Assembly: GCF_030272615.1 (NCBI RefSeq)
Contig: NC_081410.1
Span: forward strand, 138,982,849 to 139,046,848
Direction: 5' to 3'
Source of the DNA: Cryptomeria japonica
Lineage: Eukaryota; Streptophyta; Pinopsida; Cupressales; Cupressaceae
Length of the DNA: 64,000 nucleotides
Shown here: in pieces, positions 23,890 through 35,900 of the stretch
How positions within the stretch are numbered: position 1 is the first letter of the stretch
How the letters are laid out: each line of letters starts with the position of its first letter
The notes under the pieces: model-generated
Database searches by the model: none
What the model saw: the letters and a program-made list of their open reading frames with translations, nothing else
What the model was told of the DNA's origin: nothing
Made by a program: the position numbers and the translations under genes

Positions 23890-25100
23890 TTTTGGCAATA
23901 CGAAGGAATTGATTATGTGTTGCATTGATGTTTTGTCATTGATGTCAACACTAGCTATTATGGTTGTTTACCGACTTCCAGTTGAAGGATTGGATTGGGA
24001 AGATTATCAGTTGATTGTCACTGGTATGATCTGAGTGATAGAATAAGTTTGTATGAATGGTTCATATGCTTCTAAAGTATGTTTCAGTTAGTTGGTATTG
24101 ACTTGAAGATCAAATGCTATCTTATGTTCTAGTAAGCCTTCTTTGTAGGTCCGATAAGGGTTTCATCGACAGAGATTTATTGAAGATATTTAATGTAATG
24201 CTAAGTGGTATTGGTGCACCTTCTAGAAGGGATTCAGGATGCTGATGGTGATTGTGTTCGTGGCTTGACTAAATGGTGTCATTTCTTTGGCATGTGTGGA
24301 TCTAATTTAGGTCTGGTACTATCTAGGTTATGGATCGGTTTCATGAAACGTGTTGGTGGATTTTTCTGATGCGCTTCTGGGATGTTTTATTGACTGGATG
24401 ATGTTTTTTTGGCCTTAGTTCGATAGGATTTATGATTTTATTTCAGGATTATGTAATGGATCTATTAAATTATCATTTGGGTGGGTGACCTAATTGTTTA
24501 GGTCTAGGGCTTGTATAAATATATGTAAGATCTCATTGTAGATCATAGACAAGGAGAAAATAATGTAATAATCATTTGCGCAGAGGATTTGGTCAATCAT
24601 AGGTGATTGAGTTGGGTTTATGTAAGAGGTTTTAGACCTCTGGTATTGAGCTTAACCGAAACTGTAATCTGATATGTTTGATACTATCATAGGTAGCTCT
24701 TCTTTTTGGATTGTTGTCGAAATATTTTGAGGTGGTTGACCTCTTTTGTAGTTAGTGAGACTCCATTGTGATGAGCAGTGCACTCTACGCATTGTGCCTT
24801 TTTGCATGTGCAGGCCCCTATTGTAATCATATACTTTATGTAGAAGTATCATCTGACTGTGGGTAGGGTTTCCCAACATGGTTTTTCCCTTTACTCGGTT
24901 TTCCATGTACAAATCATGGTGTTATGTGTTATGGTTGCATGTTATTGATTCTCTAGTTTTCAATTATGCTTTAATGCTTTATCAATTATTCTGGTATCTA
25001 TTTTCTTATATTCTGGTAAAAGGTTTTAAGTGCTTTAATTCACATAATCTGTTGACAACTGATTCACTCCCCCATCATTTGTCCACCAGTTATCCTAACA
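23890..25100 (+). repeat. 3' LTR of element A
   Basis: 1211 bp, the same length as the 5' LTR. It begins with a mutated TG (TTTTGGCAATACG) and ends CCTAACA. TATAAATA lies at 24514-24521. The C-rich box near the end reads GATTCACTCCCCCATC and is more eroded than in the 5' LTR. Confidence 0.92.
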
Positions 25101-25757
25101 ACATCAACACATAACCATACTAATCAACCAGTTTGCATCACCAATGATAGATCTTCCTTTTTCAATCAAATTCCTTCTACAAATACTTCTACTTGTATTT
25201 CATTACAACCATACTATATATACTGATCTCCAAGATAGATTTTTCAAGTCGACCAAGGAGATAATAAAACATAATTCAAAGTATGTCTTCATTAAGCATT
25301 CCCATGGTAGAAAGGAATAAAAAGTGGACCACAACACAATGCAACAACACATTATGCAAATACTGCAATTACCAGACAAAGAAGATAGAGCATTTGAGGT
25401 TAATCGAACTAGGTAAGAAGAATTTTATAGCACAACATGTGCCAAATTAGAATAACAAAGATAGATGCATTAGAAGCACAAATCCAGAAACACAAGAGAA
25501 CTAAAGATGTGGAGTTCTGCAAACTTTGATAGACAAAAATCATCAACACAACATAGACTTCTGTAGCACACCTTCTAGACCATCAAAACAAGAGAGAATA
25601 ATCTCAAGACAATATCTAACGACGTGCCAACATATCATGAATATATATGTAATAATTCAAAACATCTAGAGCAAAGACCAATCATTGAAACGAAATCAAT
25701 ACGTTGACATATATGACAACCATACTAAAACATTAATAAACTTCACATTTGCAAAAA
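25101..25757 (-). repeat. 3' LTR (upstream part) of minus-strand copia element H
   Basis: On the minus strand this follows the tract GACAGCGGGGGAT (25755-25768) and opens with a phrase like the U3 of element A (TTGTCATATATGTCAACG). It is interrupted at 25100 by element A and appears to continue at 4434-4172. No coding sequence. Confidence 0.55.
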
Positions 25758-26078
25758 TATCCCCCGCTGTCATTCATGGAAACATTCATCAACGAGAAAC
25801 AATTTCTCCAACATGTTCAACAAAACTTCTCAAAAACACTTCTCCCCCTTATAAAGAAAAATTGTATACCTCCAAAATTCTAAGCACAAAATTCTCAAAC
25901 TTCTCTCCCTTTGACATCAAGGACAAAGGAAAATAACAACACAACTTAGAAACTACACAAATCCCCCTAAGAGGAAGCCCCAAACAAGACAGAAATATGC
26001 ATGAATTATCCTGGACCAATGCATTGACATTGAATGCACTTAGTTCAAATTAGGAAGGGGAATAACCCATAACAACTA
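25758..26078 (-). other. 3' leader of element H with purine tracts
   Basis: The minus strand carries TTGATGTCAAAGGGAGAGAAG (about 25903-25923), ATAAGGGGGAGAAG (about 25843-25856) and GACAGCGGGGGAT (about 25756-25768). This multi-tract layout is the same as at the 3' ends of A, B and D and supports a Sirevirus-like origin. Confidence 0.65.
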
Positions 26079-26544
26079 TTAGAGACAACCAAAAGTATCT
26101 TTGCACAATGCTTTTGTAAAGATATCTACAAATTTCTCTTTGGTAGGTACATATTCAAGTTTCACTTCATTGTCCAATACGTTTTCTCCCAATAAATGAT
26201 ATTGAATAGAAATATGCTTTATTCTGGAATGCAAAACCGGGTTCTTAGAGATATTGATTGCACTTGTATTATCACACATGATTGTGATAGGTTCATCAAA
26301 CAATACACTAATATCCTTCAATGTTTGTTTCATCCAAAGTAACTCAATGCAACATGAAGTAGCTATAATATACTCAGCTTCTGTGATTGATAAAGATATA
26401 GAATCCTACTTTTTACTTAGCCATGCCACTAATTGAGAGACAAGGAAGAATCCTCCACCACTTGTACTTTTCTTATCATCAACACTTCTTGCCCAAAATG
26501 CATCAGTATAGGCCTTTAAAGTAAAGTGTGACTCTTGGGATACC
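26079..26544 (-). pseudogene. pol: Copia RNase H, element H (fragment)
   Basis: Minus-strand coding for the C-terminal copia RNase H: LKAYTDAFWARSVDDKKSTSGG near 26500, then ITEAEYIIATS, MCDNTSAINISKNPVLHS, KHISIQYHLLGEN and VDIFTKALCKD. One in-frame stop interrupts it near 26405. Coding similarity stops abruptly at 26544, where a G-element LTR end (TGTAAAGTGG) begins, so the upstream part of H was displaced or lost. Confidence 0.85.
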
Positions 26545-26962
26545 TGTAAAGTGGAAAATTGGATCCTAGTGACTCCCCACCTAGGAGAGAGAAAGGAAGC
26601 CACTGGGATCATTTTCACTTGGGAGGAACTTTAGATTAAAAAGAGGGTCTTGAATCCACAAGATCCAAATCCGAGGGAAACAAGGACATGAATTCCAAAT
26701 GGATTGCAAGGGTGAGTTGTGATTACCCTCTTTTGTAAATGAGAAAGTTGACTTGTTGACTATGCGGAAAAGAGAGAGAAAATGAGTGAAATGAGGAGCT
26801 ACCAATTCGGGATCACGTTGTAACTTTGGATCTGAGCTAATTAGACTTATACAGATCTGCCATGCAAATTAAGAGAAAATTCGTTAGGACCGTGGTGGGA
26901 ATGTGCATGATCCTCCACAAAATCCGTGCAATGAAAAGGGTTCTTTCATCTCTGCAAATGAA
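26545..26962 (-). repeat. Fragment of the LTR of minus-strand element G
   Basis: Closely matches 46374-46462 plus 63149-63475, the two halves of a second copy split by element C. Examples are TGTAAAGTGGAAAATTGG at the start, and AAAGAGGGTCTTGAATCCAC at 26639 and 63151. It begins with TG, the inner LTR terminus on the minus strand. It ends at about 26962, where it is fused to a 5'-truncated E LTR. It is most simply the 3' LTR remnant of G. Confidence 0.75.
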
Positions 26963-29900
26963 GTTAACATCTCTTCACTCAGAACTCGTCTTGAAAAACC
27001 ATTTGGTAGAGTTCATCTTTGTATATCAGAGTACACGCCTGTCAGATGGTGAGATCCAAAAAGGTGTTTTGATAGGTTTGAAAATTACGTCTTCGCGATT
27101 AAATGCGAAAATGTGGCATAATTGCCTGAAAGTCGCGAAACTCAGTTTAATGATTCGAAAATGATGCTGATCATTTCCAGAGGTGTGTTTGATGTCTGTG
27201 AGATATTTCAGAGGTCAGTTGCATGAAAACAAAAAAAATTTTTAGTCGGACCCACTTTGGGGCTCGACCTAGCTCATGCCTGTGCCGTATTATTTTATTG
27301 GCAACTTTGTTTAATAAAGGATTTTCAGAATATCTAAGTGTGGATTGTGATTATGAGACATGTCATAAGAATTGAAAAGACTATAGACCTCCGGGCAATT
27401 TCAGATTGGCGATTTTAATGCCAAATCCTCCTTTAGCGACAGAGAAGAGATTAAAAAAAATGCAATTGTATTTGGGAGATGGTGTGGAATGGAGAGGGGA
27501 TTGATCATTCAACAAATATAATTGGCATGTGAAATGCCAGCCAACATCCACCTGTGCGTTAATCATGGTTTTGAGAGGTTTTAATAATGTCCAAGTAATT
27601 GAAATAGGTAAGCTCCCAGCCAAAATCCCTCCCACATGAGAATAGCCCAATGGAAATATTTGAAACTCCAGGAAAATGAAGATTAACAGGTGTATATGCC
27701 AAATTATCCTGCTGGAGTGTGGCATAGAAGTCTGGAGAGTGTAGTTTAAATTTCAAGCAAATGCCAATTTTGCTTAAAACCAAATCTCACATGAAGATTA
27801 AGCATATAAATTGCAGTGAATGCTACTAGCATGAGATGGGCAAAGGCATATAAAACTTTCAGCCAAATGCATTTACTAGCAGCTCAAAATGCTCCTCCCT
27901 TGTCCAACGTGGGGGTTTTTAGTTTTAAAACAAATGCAAAATGGAAAGGCACTGAAGTTTCCAGCCAATGCGAATTGGCATTTCTCTCCTTAGGTCACGT
28001 GAGCTTCTGTGAGGTGTGTGAACAAAAAATTGGAAGTTTAATGGGATGTAAAGGTCTTCAAATTATAGCAAATGCTATTGGCAGTCAAAGCCAAAAACTC
28101 CCCTCTCACGTGGCATGCAACATCATATGAAATTATGAGCAAGTGCATTGGCATCATTCCAGTTTTCAACATGGCTGTAGCTTTGGAAGAAGTTTTCTAA
28201 AAAAGGCAACCTTCAGCAAATGCAATCAATAGTCTCCCTACGTGGTAGAAGACAAGGCAAAAACTCCACTAGTAAATTATTTTAGCAGCAAGCTCCTTCC
28301 TGCCACGTGATGGCTGGAGTTGAAGGGCTGCAATTTTCAAACAAGATGGAGATCTCCTTCCTTGCTGTGTGTGGTATGGGTAAGGGTAAGGGTTTAAAAG
28401 TTTTCAAATCAAGCAAATGCAAACACCAATGTTAATCCCTATGCGTGGTGGAGGAGAATCAACGTTAACACCAAAGCAAAGGGCATTATAAATTCCAACA
28501 AATCCATTGGCAACCATTAACACTTAGGAAAAGCTTCAAAAAGGCATTCCTAGGCTAAAAGTATTTATCCCACATTGGTTGGGAGGTGTAACTTTTTGGT
28601 ATTTAAATATAAGGCTCCACCATACTATAATGTCAAAGCCTTAAAGGCTTTTGATGGACGGTGCCTGATGGTGCCCAAGGTGGGCCCACGCGCAGGGGTG
28701 GGTCCCAAGGTGACCGGAGGAGAAATTAGACAGTGACAGGTGGACCCCACACACACGCTTCTCGAGGCAGATGGGATAAATTTTGCAAAGAAAGGCCAAC
28801 TTAACCAACGAGCAGGTTTGGAGCAGATCGACGATCGGTGTGACTTCACGAAGGTGAGATGCACACGAGTTAAGCCCTACAAAATGGGAAAAAGCTCATG
28901 CAGATCGCGAAGAGTTAAAGAGTGAGCAAGTTCAGAGGGTCCGATGGCTTGCGCGATTTAGAAGCTTGAATATGCACGAACGTAAGAGGCTGCGAAATGG
29001 CGAAAGCTAGGTGGTGCTTAGGTGGCAGGTACAGTTAGATGTCCAGCAGGTAGGTCCCGTCCTGGTGGCGATGATGTGGCGCCAAGGTGGCATACACGCG
29101 GCGGTCAAGTGGTAGTGATAAAGAGGATGACATGGCAATGATGAGGTGTCAACCCCATCAGCTAATCAGGTCCCACCACGTGGCAAGGCATAAGACCAAA
29201 AGGGAGGCAAAAAATTAAAATTAAAATCATGTTAATTACATAGTGCAAACTATATGAATAATTCAAAAATTTAAATGATTGTGCACATTTGAAAGATTAA
29301 TTCACCCAGGGTTTAATTTTTGGCCAAATGTAGAAGTATTATATATTGCCGAAAAGCTCTCAAGATAAGGAATCCAATCAGGTGGTTAGTTTTAACAAAT
29401 GTGGGATAATTTGGAAGCAGTTTCCATGAGAAAGAAGTAGATAATGAATTTCAGTTGGAGAAAGGAGACACATGGCATGTTCTGATGGATTTTGATAATT
29501 TTCCCTCTCCTTCTTATTCCCAATTCTTCTCAATTGTAGAGGTTCCAATTTTTGAGAAATTCTCTAAGAGAGATTTCCAAGAGGGGTTCCAGTCTGGTGC
29601 ATTTTAATTTTATGAGTTGTAATTGTTGATGTTCTCTTTCTTTCTGTCATGGAATAGATACGTTTAGCTGCAAATTCTTAGTTGCAGGCCATATATATGC
29701 AAGGCATATATACATTTCCATTGGATTGTCTTCAGACATTTTTTCAATTTCAAGAAATTCAGTTTTCAAGGGATTTTGAATTTATCTTCTCCAAGGGAGA
29801 GTGTATTTCCTGTTCTTAGGCATCCTTTACATAAAGGATTTAAATTCAATGAGCATAAATTTTGAATTCTGAATTAATGTTTGGATTTGTATGATCTTTC

Positions 29901-30419
29901 GATTTGAAGTTCAGAATGTATTAATGCCAAGCATTAATACAGGGATATCTTTTCAGTGAATTTGATCTGCAGCTTGGATTTCGATTGTGGCCATTTGTGT
30001 TGACTCTATGCCCAGATGAAGGCACTGATCTATTACAATTCGAAGTTATTTGCACAAGAAATTTAAAATCCAACATCAGAATATCTTTCTTTATTTTATG
30101 TTCTGTGGGAATATGTGCATCCATCTCATGTTTCAAAACATTGTTGAGTTGTAAGTGTAGATCTAGCCCATCTGCAATACCCTCCTTGTTATTGAGTCAT
30201 GGTGAGATCTATCTGTTTATGTTGATGCTGTCATAGGTGTGTAATAGGTTGAATTTTAAGGATCAAAGGTATACCCGCCTAGGTTTTACAGAGCCTGAAG
30301 AGTAGAAGGATTCATATCCTTGTCATGTTGTCTAAGCCCCGAGGTTCTTCATAGATTGAATTGGCTACTTCATAGATCAATTGCAGGTGTTCTTGGGTTA
30401 TCACTGTTGGTGAACAACA
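26963..30419 (+). repeat. 5' LTR of element E, 5'-truncated
   Basis: Matches 33769-37241 of the complete 3' LTR; the first ~840 bp are missing. It includes a TATA-like region TATTTAAATATAAGG at 28600-28613 followed by a GC-rich leader (about 28640-29190), a series of ACGTG boxes (27996-28309 and 29177), and many scattered copies of GCAAATGC/GCCAAT-type words. It ends GGTGAACAACA. The small ORFs within it are not conserved in frame between the copies. Confidence 0.9.
27996..28309. promoter_or_regulatory. Cluster of G-box (CACGTG/ACGTG) motifs in E LTR
   Basis: CACGTG occurs at 27996-28001, 28107-28112 and 28304-28309, with TACGTGG at 28239-28245. A further CACGTG lies at 29177-29182. Most are conserved in the 3' LTR (for example 34796-34801). 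They lie upstream of the TATA-like site. ACGTG cores are binding sites for plant bZIP and bHLH factors, so this may be a light- or stress-responsive enhancer. That role is inferred. Confidence 0.5.
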
Positions 30420-30423
30420 AAAA

Positions 30424-30441
30424 TGGCGACTCTGCTGGGGA
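30424..30441 (+). other. Primer-binding site of element E (tRNA-Arg type)
   Basis: TGGCGACTCTGCTGGGGA lies four bases after the LTR end. It resembles the complement of a plant tRNA-Arg 3' end (TGGCGACTCCACTGGGGA), the class used by Ogre/Tat gypsy elements. TGGCGACTCTG recurs at 30664-30674 and, as TGGTGACTCTG, near 30818; the meaning of these is unclear. Confidence 0.8.
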
Positions 30442-30765
30442 AAGAGATGTAAGAATTTTGTCAAGTCAAATCCATGAGTCTGGCCATATCCATTTGGGAA
30501 AGAGTCATAAAAGTGTTGTAAATCTGAAAGCATTTTCAGATCTGCAGTTATTTGCCTCGTAGTGTTGTGTGCCAAGTGTTGAAAATTTGTTGTCCGTTTA
30601 TCTTTGTGTGAGTTCAGATTTGTTTATGTTCTACAAATGATTTTATAAATTCTCACAGCAGTGAGTGGCGACTCTGAAAGATCTTTGCACCAGTGTTCAT
30701 TGTGATAAAAGTTTTAAAATATCTAGTGAACTTTCATCAAAGAGTTAGCAACTGCTTGGGGTTTT

Positions 30766-31020
30766 ATGATTGTAGATCCCAAAGAATTTATTGAAGATAT
30801 TTTCCTCTATGAAGGAGGTGGTGACTCTGTACGAAGATCAGTGTATAATGTTAGAAGATCTCAGAGAGATCTTACTGAATATCAGAGCAGCAATAGCAAC
30901 TGCAAATTTACTCCAGGTATTCCTCAAAGTATTAATGAGATAATTCATGTTCCTTATGAGGTGAAAAAGTCACCGTTAAAAGGAAAAGAAATTTATAGTA
31001 TGCATACTTCATGTTTTTAA
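30766..31020 (+). CDS. Small ORF of element E, unknown function
   Basis: 84 codons from ATG at 30766 to TAA at 31018 (MIVDPKEFIEDIFLYEGGGD...). It is hydrophilic and has no motif that I recognise. It lies 325 bp after the primer site and 86 bp before the longer ORF, in a different frame. It could be an N-terminal exon or leader part of the next ORF, or a chance ORF. Confidence 0.35.
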   Translation: MIVDPKEFIEDIFLYEGGGDSVRRSVYNVRRSQRDLTEYQSSNSNCKFTPGIPQSINEIIHVPYEVKKSPLKGKEIYSMHTSCF

Positions 31021-31106
31021 AATAAATTCCAGTTAAATGATCAAAGAAGTATGTAGTTCTGAAGTTAATGACTGCAAGGTTTTAAAAGAATTTATAAAAC
31101 AGTAAG

Positions 31107-32701
31107 ATGCATGATAATGGTTCAGTGAATGCTATAAAACTGATGGATCTAGATGTAGTTCCTAGATCCGAGAATCCTTTGTCAAATCTGAAAGAGATCA
31201 ATAGAGAAATTATAATATGTCTTCAAATGATCCAAGACAGATTTGTCTGGTTGTTAAAAGGGAAAGTAAGGACAAGAAAAAAAGAAGAATCATCATATGT
31301 TTTCTATGGAAGATTTTTAGCTACATTAAATGAGTTTCCAGTTGATGCTAGACCCCATGAGTCTGTTTTGACTAAATTATTTTTAGAGCTTGATGAGCCT
31401 GACTCAATTAATTGGTCTACTACCTTAAGAGAAGAAAGTGTTGTATGTATTAAGGAATGGATATATGAGATTGAAAGAGTGAAATATGAAAATGTACACA
31501 AGATTGAGGACAATGAGGGAGATGAATCCGTGAGTGGATATGCCTCCTATGATGCTGAATGTGATTATTCTCAGTATGACAGTTTATATGTGTATTCAGA
31601 GCGAGAAGAAATTTGTGAGAATAGTGATTGTTCAACTAATCATGAGCCCTTTGAGGTTTCATATTTTAATGATATGGATCACCTTGTTGTTAAGTTCAAT
31701 CCACAAAATATTTGCAATCTAAGTTATGAAACTATGTTGCAACATATAGCAACACTTTATGAGTAGCATGATAAAGGTTATGATGTAGACGTAAGTTGTT
31801 GTAATGATGAAATAAATGTGCATAGAGACATGAGCATTGCTGATTCAATACCTTTATCAGATTGGGACAATGTTTACAGCTCAGAGGATGAAGCCAAGAA
31901 AAATGGAAATGGAGAAGGTTCACTAAGTAGTGAACAAATTTTAGAGCTCCTAGCTATTGATTTTCAGAGGTATGCATCAAAAAATGTGCCCAATCTCTCA
32001 CACCCAACCAGTACATGTTTTGATACTGATGATGTTTTTGAGGGTGTGAAGTATGATATGTATGTTGATTCTTTCCCTATATTTGATTTGAGTGATGGAC
32101 AAGATGAAGATGCATATATGCTTGATAGATGTGGTAATGCAGATTTATATGTTGATATGAACTTAGATTTGGTATGCATTGTGTGGATCTTGCTGTTAAA
32201 AGGCATGACAAGTCTAAATTTGTTTTTCCTAATTTGCAAGTGGGAAATGAACCATTGTCAAGTGACGATCATGTGTTTTTACTTGTGCAAAGTGCTGATA
32301 GAAATTGTGATGAACAAGACGAATTGCAGTCATGTTATGAGGAAGTTTTCCTCTCTAGTTTGCAGGATATTATTGTGAAAGAGTGTTTATTATTTTGGCA
32401 AACTAGCAATAAGGATCTGTTTGATATTCCCAACTTTCAGAGGGAGTTAGATTACTTCTCATTTCAGCAGAGAAGTGATGGTAAAAAATATGGCACTCTT
32501 TGCTCACCTAGTGACCAACCCTCTCAGCATGTGTTTGATTTTCAGAGATATCATGATTATAAACATGTTGATGATTATATTTTATGTGATCAACTGATTA
32601 GAAGTGAAAGTGTTTCTGAACAGGCAGATGTGAATGAAACTTCCAGTTTACCTCCAGTTTGTGGAAATGAAAGTCATGTGTTTGATAGAGGTAAGAATTG
32701 A
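31107..32701 (+). pseudogene. Acidic protein of element E, unknown family
   Basis: From ATG 31107 one frame runs 219 codons to TAG at 31764 (read-through context TATGAG-TAG-CATGAT). It continues in the same frame to about 32165, then in another frame from about 32174 to 32701, so one nonsense mutation and one frameshift break a protein of about 530 residues. It is very rich in D, E, S and Y (for example ESVSGYASYDAECDYSQYDS near residue 140), with predicted soluble character and no signal peptide or membrane segment. I see no zinc knuckle, protease, RT or integrase motif. By position it replaces gag-pol, so it may be a diverged structural or regulatory protein of a non-autonomous family. Function is unknown. 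Confidence 0.6.
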
Positions 32702-32927
32702 TTTTAGTTTTGATGGCCTAGGGCCATTTATAATTTGTAAATTTTGTACAGTCATTTTGCTTTTAGTTGTGTGGTTTTCAATAAAGTGACCTGTTGTTTG
32801 GGTAGAATAAGGAAGCCCTGTTTGTGAGAAGAGATGAGAAGTGATCCATTTTTTGGGTGGTCTGCTTAACCATAGATTCTGGATTCTTGTGTTGATCTTG
32901 CAATCAACCATCCCCAGTCAGAGCCAT
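32702..32927 (+). other. 3' leader of element E
   Basis: Non-coding bridge to the 3' LTR. It contains TTTTAGTTGTGTGG, CAATAAAGTGACC and CCTGTTTGTGAGAAGAGATGAG, which resemble the same region of element C (59340-59405). The LTR is preceded by CCCCAGTCAGAGCCAT rather than an obvious polypurine tract, as in C (CCCTATTCAGAGTTGA). The polyadenylation-like AATAAA lies near 32781. Confidence 0.6.
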
Positions 32928-35900
32928 TGTTGGGACTCATTAAAATTGAGTCAAGTTTAGAGGCCCAATTCAAATTTTTGCTCTGCATGTCAGAAAAGTA
33001 CCTAAATGAGTCAGTTTGAATAGCCTAGTTTGCAAGAGGGCAAAATGGAGCCGGTTGATTTTCAGAGGGTAAGGCTCAGGATTCATGTCCTACACCTTTC
33101 ATTTGGCCTATTCAATGATGTGAAACTTTCAGAATTTAGTTTTGAGAAGTTTACAAGATACCCATTTCGAGAGGTGAGCTGAAAGTGCATTTTAAGCACA
33201 AATGCAGTTTTATTGAGTAGCCTACTTTGAGCAATTATATCTTTTTCCCTGTTGTTTGTCATTAAGAAATTAAAAATGGATTCAATTCTATGCATAAATG
33301 TGAGTCAGCCTACAAAATTTCAAGTCCTAATGAATCCATCTACTCAGTTTTCAAAGCCAAATCCATTTGCACTTTGTGTGGTTTGACTGGTCCCTGTTTC
33401 GACAGCTAGTCGGAGCCCTATTTCGCACGTGTGTAAGAGTTGCCTCAGTGGGTGTCATGCCAAAATTTTTCTTCCGGGTTAATGCTGGTATAAATGACAA
33501 ACTATGTTTCAATTTTCAAGCCTCTACCAATCCGTGCTATATCAGTTAATGTAGCCATTTTTGTGAGCGCATTATTTGTATCTTGTCAGTCTTGTGATCG
33601 AGCTGAGATTTTCAAGTTTTAGTATGAACTTTAAGGTACCTATGTTTCAAATTTGAGGGCGTATGGAGGTCGTTTGATATTTTTGAAAAAGGCATCATGT
33701 GTTGCCAGAACATTGACTTCATCAGGTCTGCAGTGTCGACAAAGCCAGTTGGGCATTTTCAAAAATTTATATCTCTTCACTCAGGACTCGTCTTGAAAAA
33801 CCGTTTGGTAGAGTTCATCATTGTATATCAGAGTACACGCCTATCAGATGGCGAGATCCAAAAAGGTGTTTTGACAGGTTTGAAAATTACATCTTCACGA
33901 TTAAATGCGAAAATGTGGCATAATTGCCTGAAAGTCGCGAAACTCAGTTTAATGATCCGAAAACAATGCCAATCATTTCCAGAGGTGTGTTTGATGTCCG
34001 TGAGATATTTCAGAGGTCAGTTGCATGAAAACAATTTTTTTTTTTAGTTGGACCCACTTTTGGGCCCGACCTGGCTCATGCCTGTGCCGTATTATTTTAT
34101 TGGCAACTTTGTTTAATAAAGGATTTTCAGAATATCTAAGTGTGGATTGTGATTATGAGACATGTCATAAGAGTTGAAAAGACTATAGACCTCCAGGCAA
34201 TTTCAGATTGGCAATTTTAATGCCAAATCCTCTTTCAGTGATAGAGAAGAGATTAAAAAAAATGCAATTGTATTTGGGAGATGGTGTGGAATGGAGAGGG
34301 GATTGATCATTCAACAAATATAATTGGCATGTGAAATGCCAACCAACATCTACCTATGCATTAATCATGGTTTTGAGAGGTTTTAATAATGTTCAAGTAA
34401 TTGAAATAGGTAGGCTCCCAGCCAAAATCCCTCCCACATGAGTAGCCCAATGGAAATATTTGAAACTCCAGGAAAATGAAGATTAACAGGTGTATATGCC
34501 AAATTATCCTACTGGAGTGTGGCATAGAAGTCTAGAGAGTGCAGTTTAAAGCTCAAGCAAATGCCAATTTTGCTTAAAACCAAATCTCACATGAAGATTA
34601 AGCATATAAATTGCAGCGAATGCTATTAGCATGAGATGGGCAAAGGCATATAAAACTTTCAGCCAAATGCATTTACTAGCAGCTCAAAATGCTCCTCCCT
34701 TGTCCAACATGGGGGTTTTCAGTTTTAAAACAAATGCAAAATGGAAAGGCATTGAAGTTTCCAGCCAATGAGAATTGGCATTGCTCTCCTCAGGTCACGT
34801 GAGCTTCTGTGAGGTGTGTGAACAAAAAATTGGAAGTTTAATGGGAGGTAAAGGTCTTCAAATTACAGCAAATGCTATTGGCAGTCAAAGCCAAAAACTC
34901 CCCTCTCACGTGGCATGCAACATCATATGAAATTATGAGCAAGTGCATTGGCATCATTCCAGTTTTCAACATGGCTGTAGCTTTGGAAGAAGTTTTCTAA
35001 AAAAGGCAACCTTCAGCAAATGCAATCAACAGTCTCCCTACGTGGTAGAAGACAAGGCAAAAACTCCACTGGTAAATGATTTTAGCAACAAGCTCCTTCC
35101 TGCCACGTGATGGCTGGAGTTGAAGGGCTGCAATTTTCAAACAAGATGGAGATCTCCTTCCTTGCTGTGTGTGGTATGGGTAAGGGTAAGGGTTTAAAAG
35201 TTTTCAAATCAAGCAAATGCAAACACTAATGTTAATCCCTATGCGTGGTGGAGGAGAATCAGCATTAAAACCAAAGCAAAGGGCATTATAATTTCCAACA
35301 AATCCATTGGCAACCATTAACACTTAGGAAAAGCTTCAAAAAGGCATTCCCAGGCTAAAAGTATTTATCCCACATTGGCTAGGAAGTGTAACTTTTTGGT
35401 ATTTAAATATAAGGCTCCACCATACTATAATGTCAAAGCCTTAAAGGCTTTTGACGGACGGTGCCTGATGGCGCCCAAGGTGGGCCCACGCGTGGGCATG
35501 GATCCCAAGGTGATCGGAGGAAAAAATAGATAGTGATAGGTGGACCCCACGCAGGCACACTTCTTGAGGCAGATAGGCTAAATTTTGCAGAGAAAGGCCA
35601 ACTTAACCAGCGAGCAGGTTTGGAGCAGATCAATGGTCGGCATGACTTTGCAAAGGCGAGATGCATGCATGTTAAGCCCTGTGAAATGGCGAAAAGCTCA
35701 GGTAGAGCACGAAGAGTTAATGAGTGAGCAAGTTCGGAGGATCTGACGACCTGGGTGATTTCAGAGCTTGAATATGCATGAACGTTAGAGGCTGGGAAAT
35801 GGAAAAAGCCAGGTGGCCCTTAGGTGGTAGGTACAGTCAGATGTCCAGCAGGTAGGTCCCATCCCAGTGGTGATGACATGGCGCTGAGGTGGTGTACATG

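Larger units (their letters stand above)
4435..25100 (+). mobile_element. Ty1/copia (Sirevirus-like) element A, with nested B array
   Basis: Complete but dead LTR retrotransposon: LTR 4435-5645, primer site 5649-5660, gag 5704-6690, pol from 6691, LTR 23890-25100. Both LTRs are 1211 bp. Removing the nested B array (8925-22791) leaves an element of about 6.8 kb. Flanking 5-mers are acaac (4430-4434) and acatc (25101-25105), a plausible target duplication with one change. The terminal TG is mutated in both LTRs (TA and TT), which marks an old insertion. Several G-rich tracts before the 3' LTR and the C-rich box near the LTR end are typical of Sireviruses. Confidence 0.9.

Noticed and set aside
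26862-27164. 100-codon ORF and its relative at 33697-34047
   Set aside because: The ORFs lie in E LTR sequence; the first also spans the G/E junction. Frame sharing only reflects sequence duplication, and the protein has no features.
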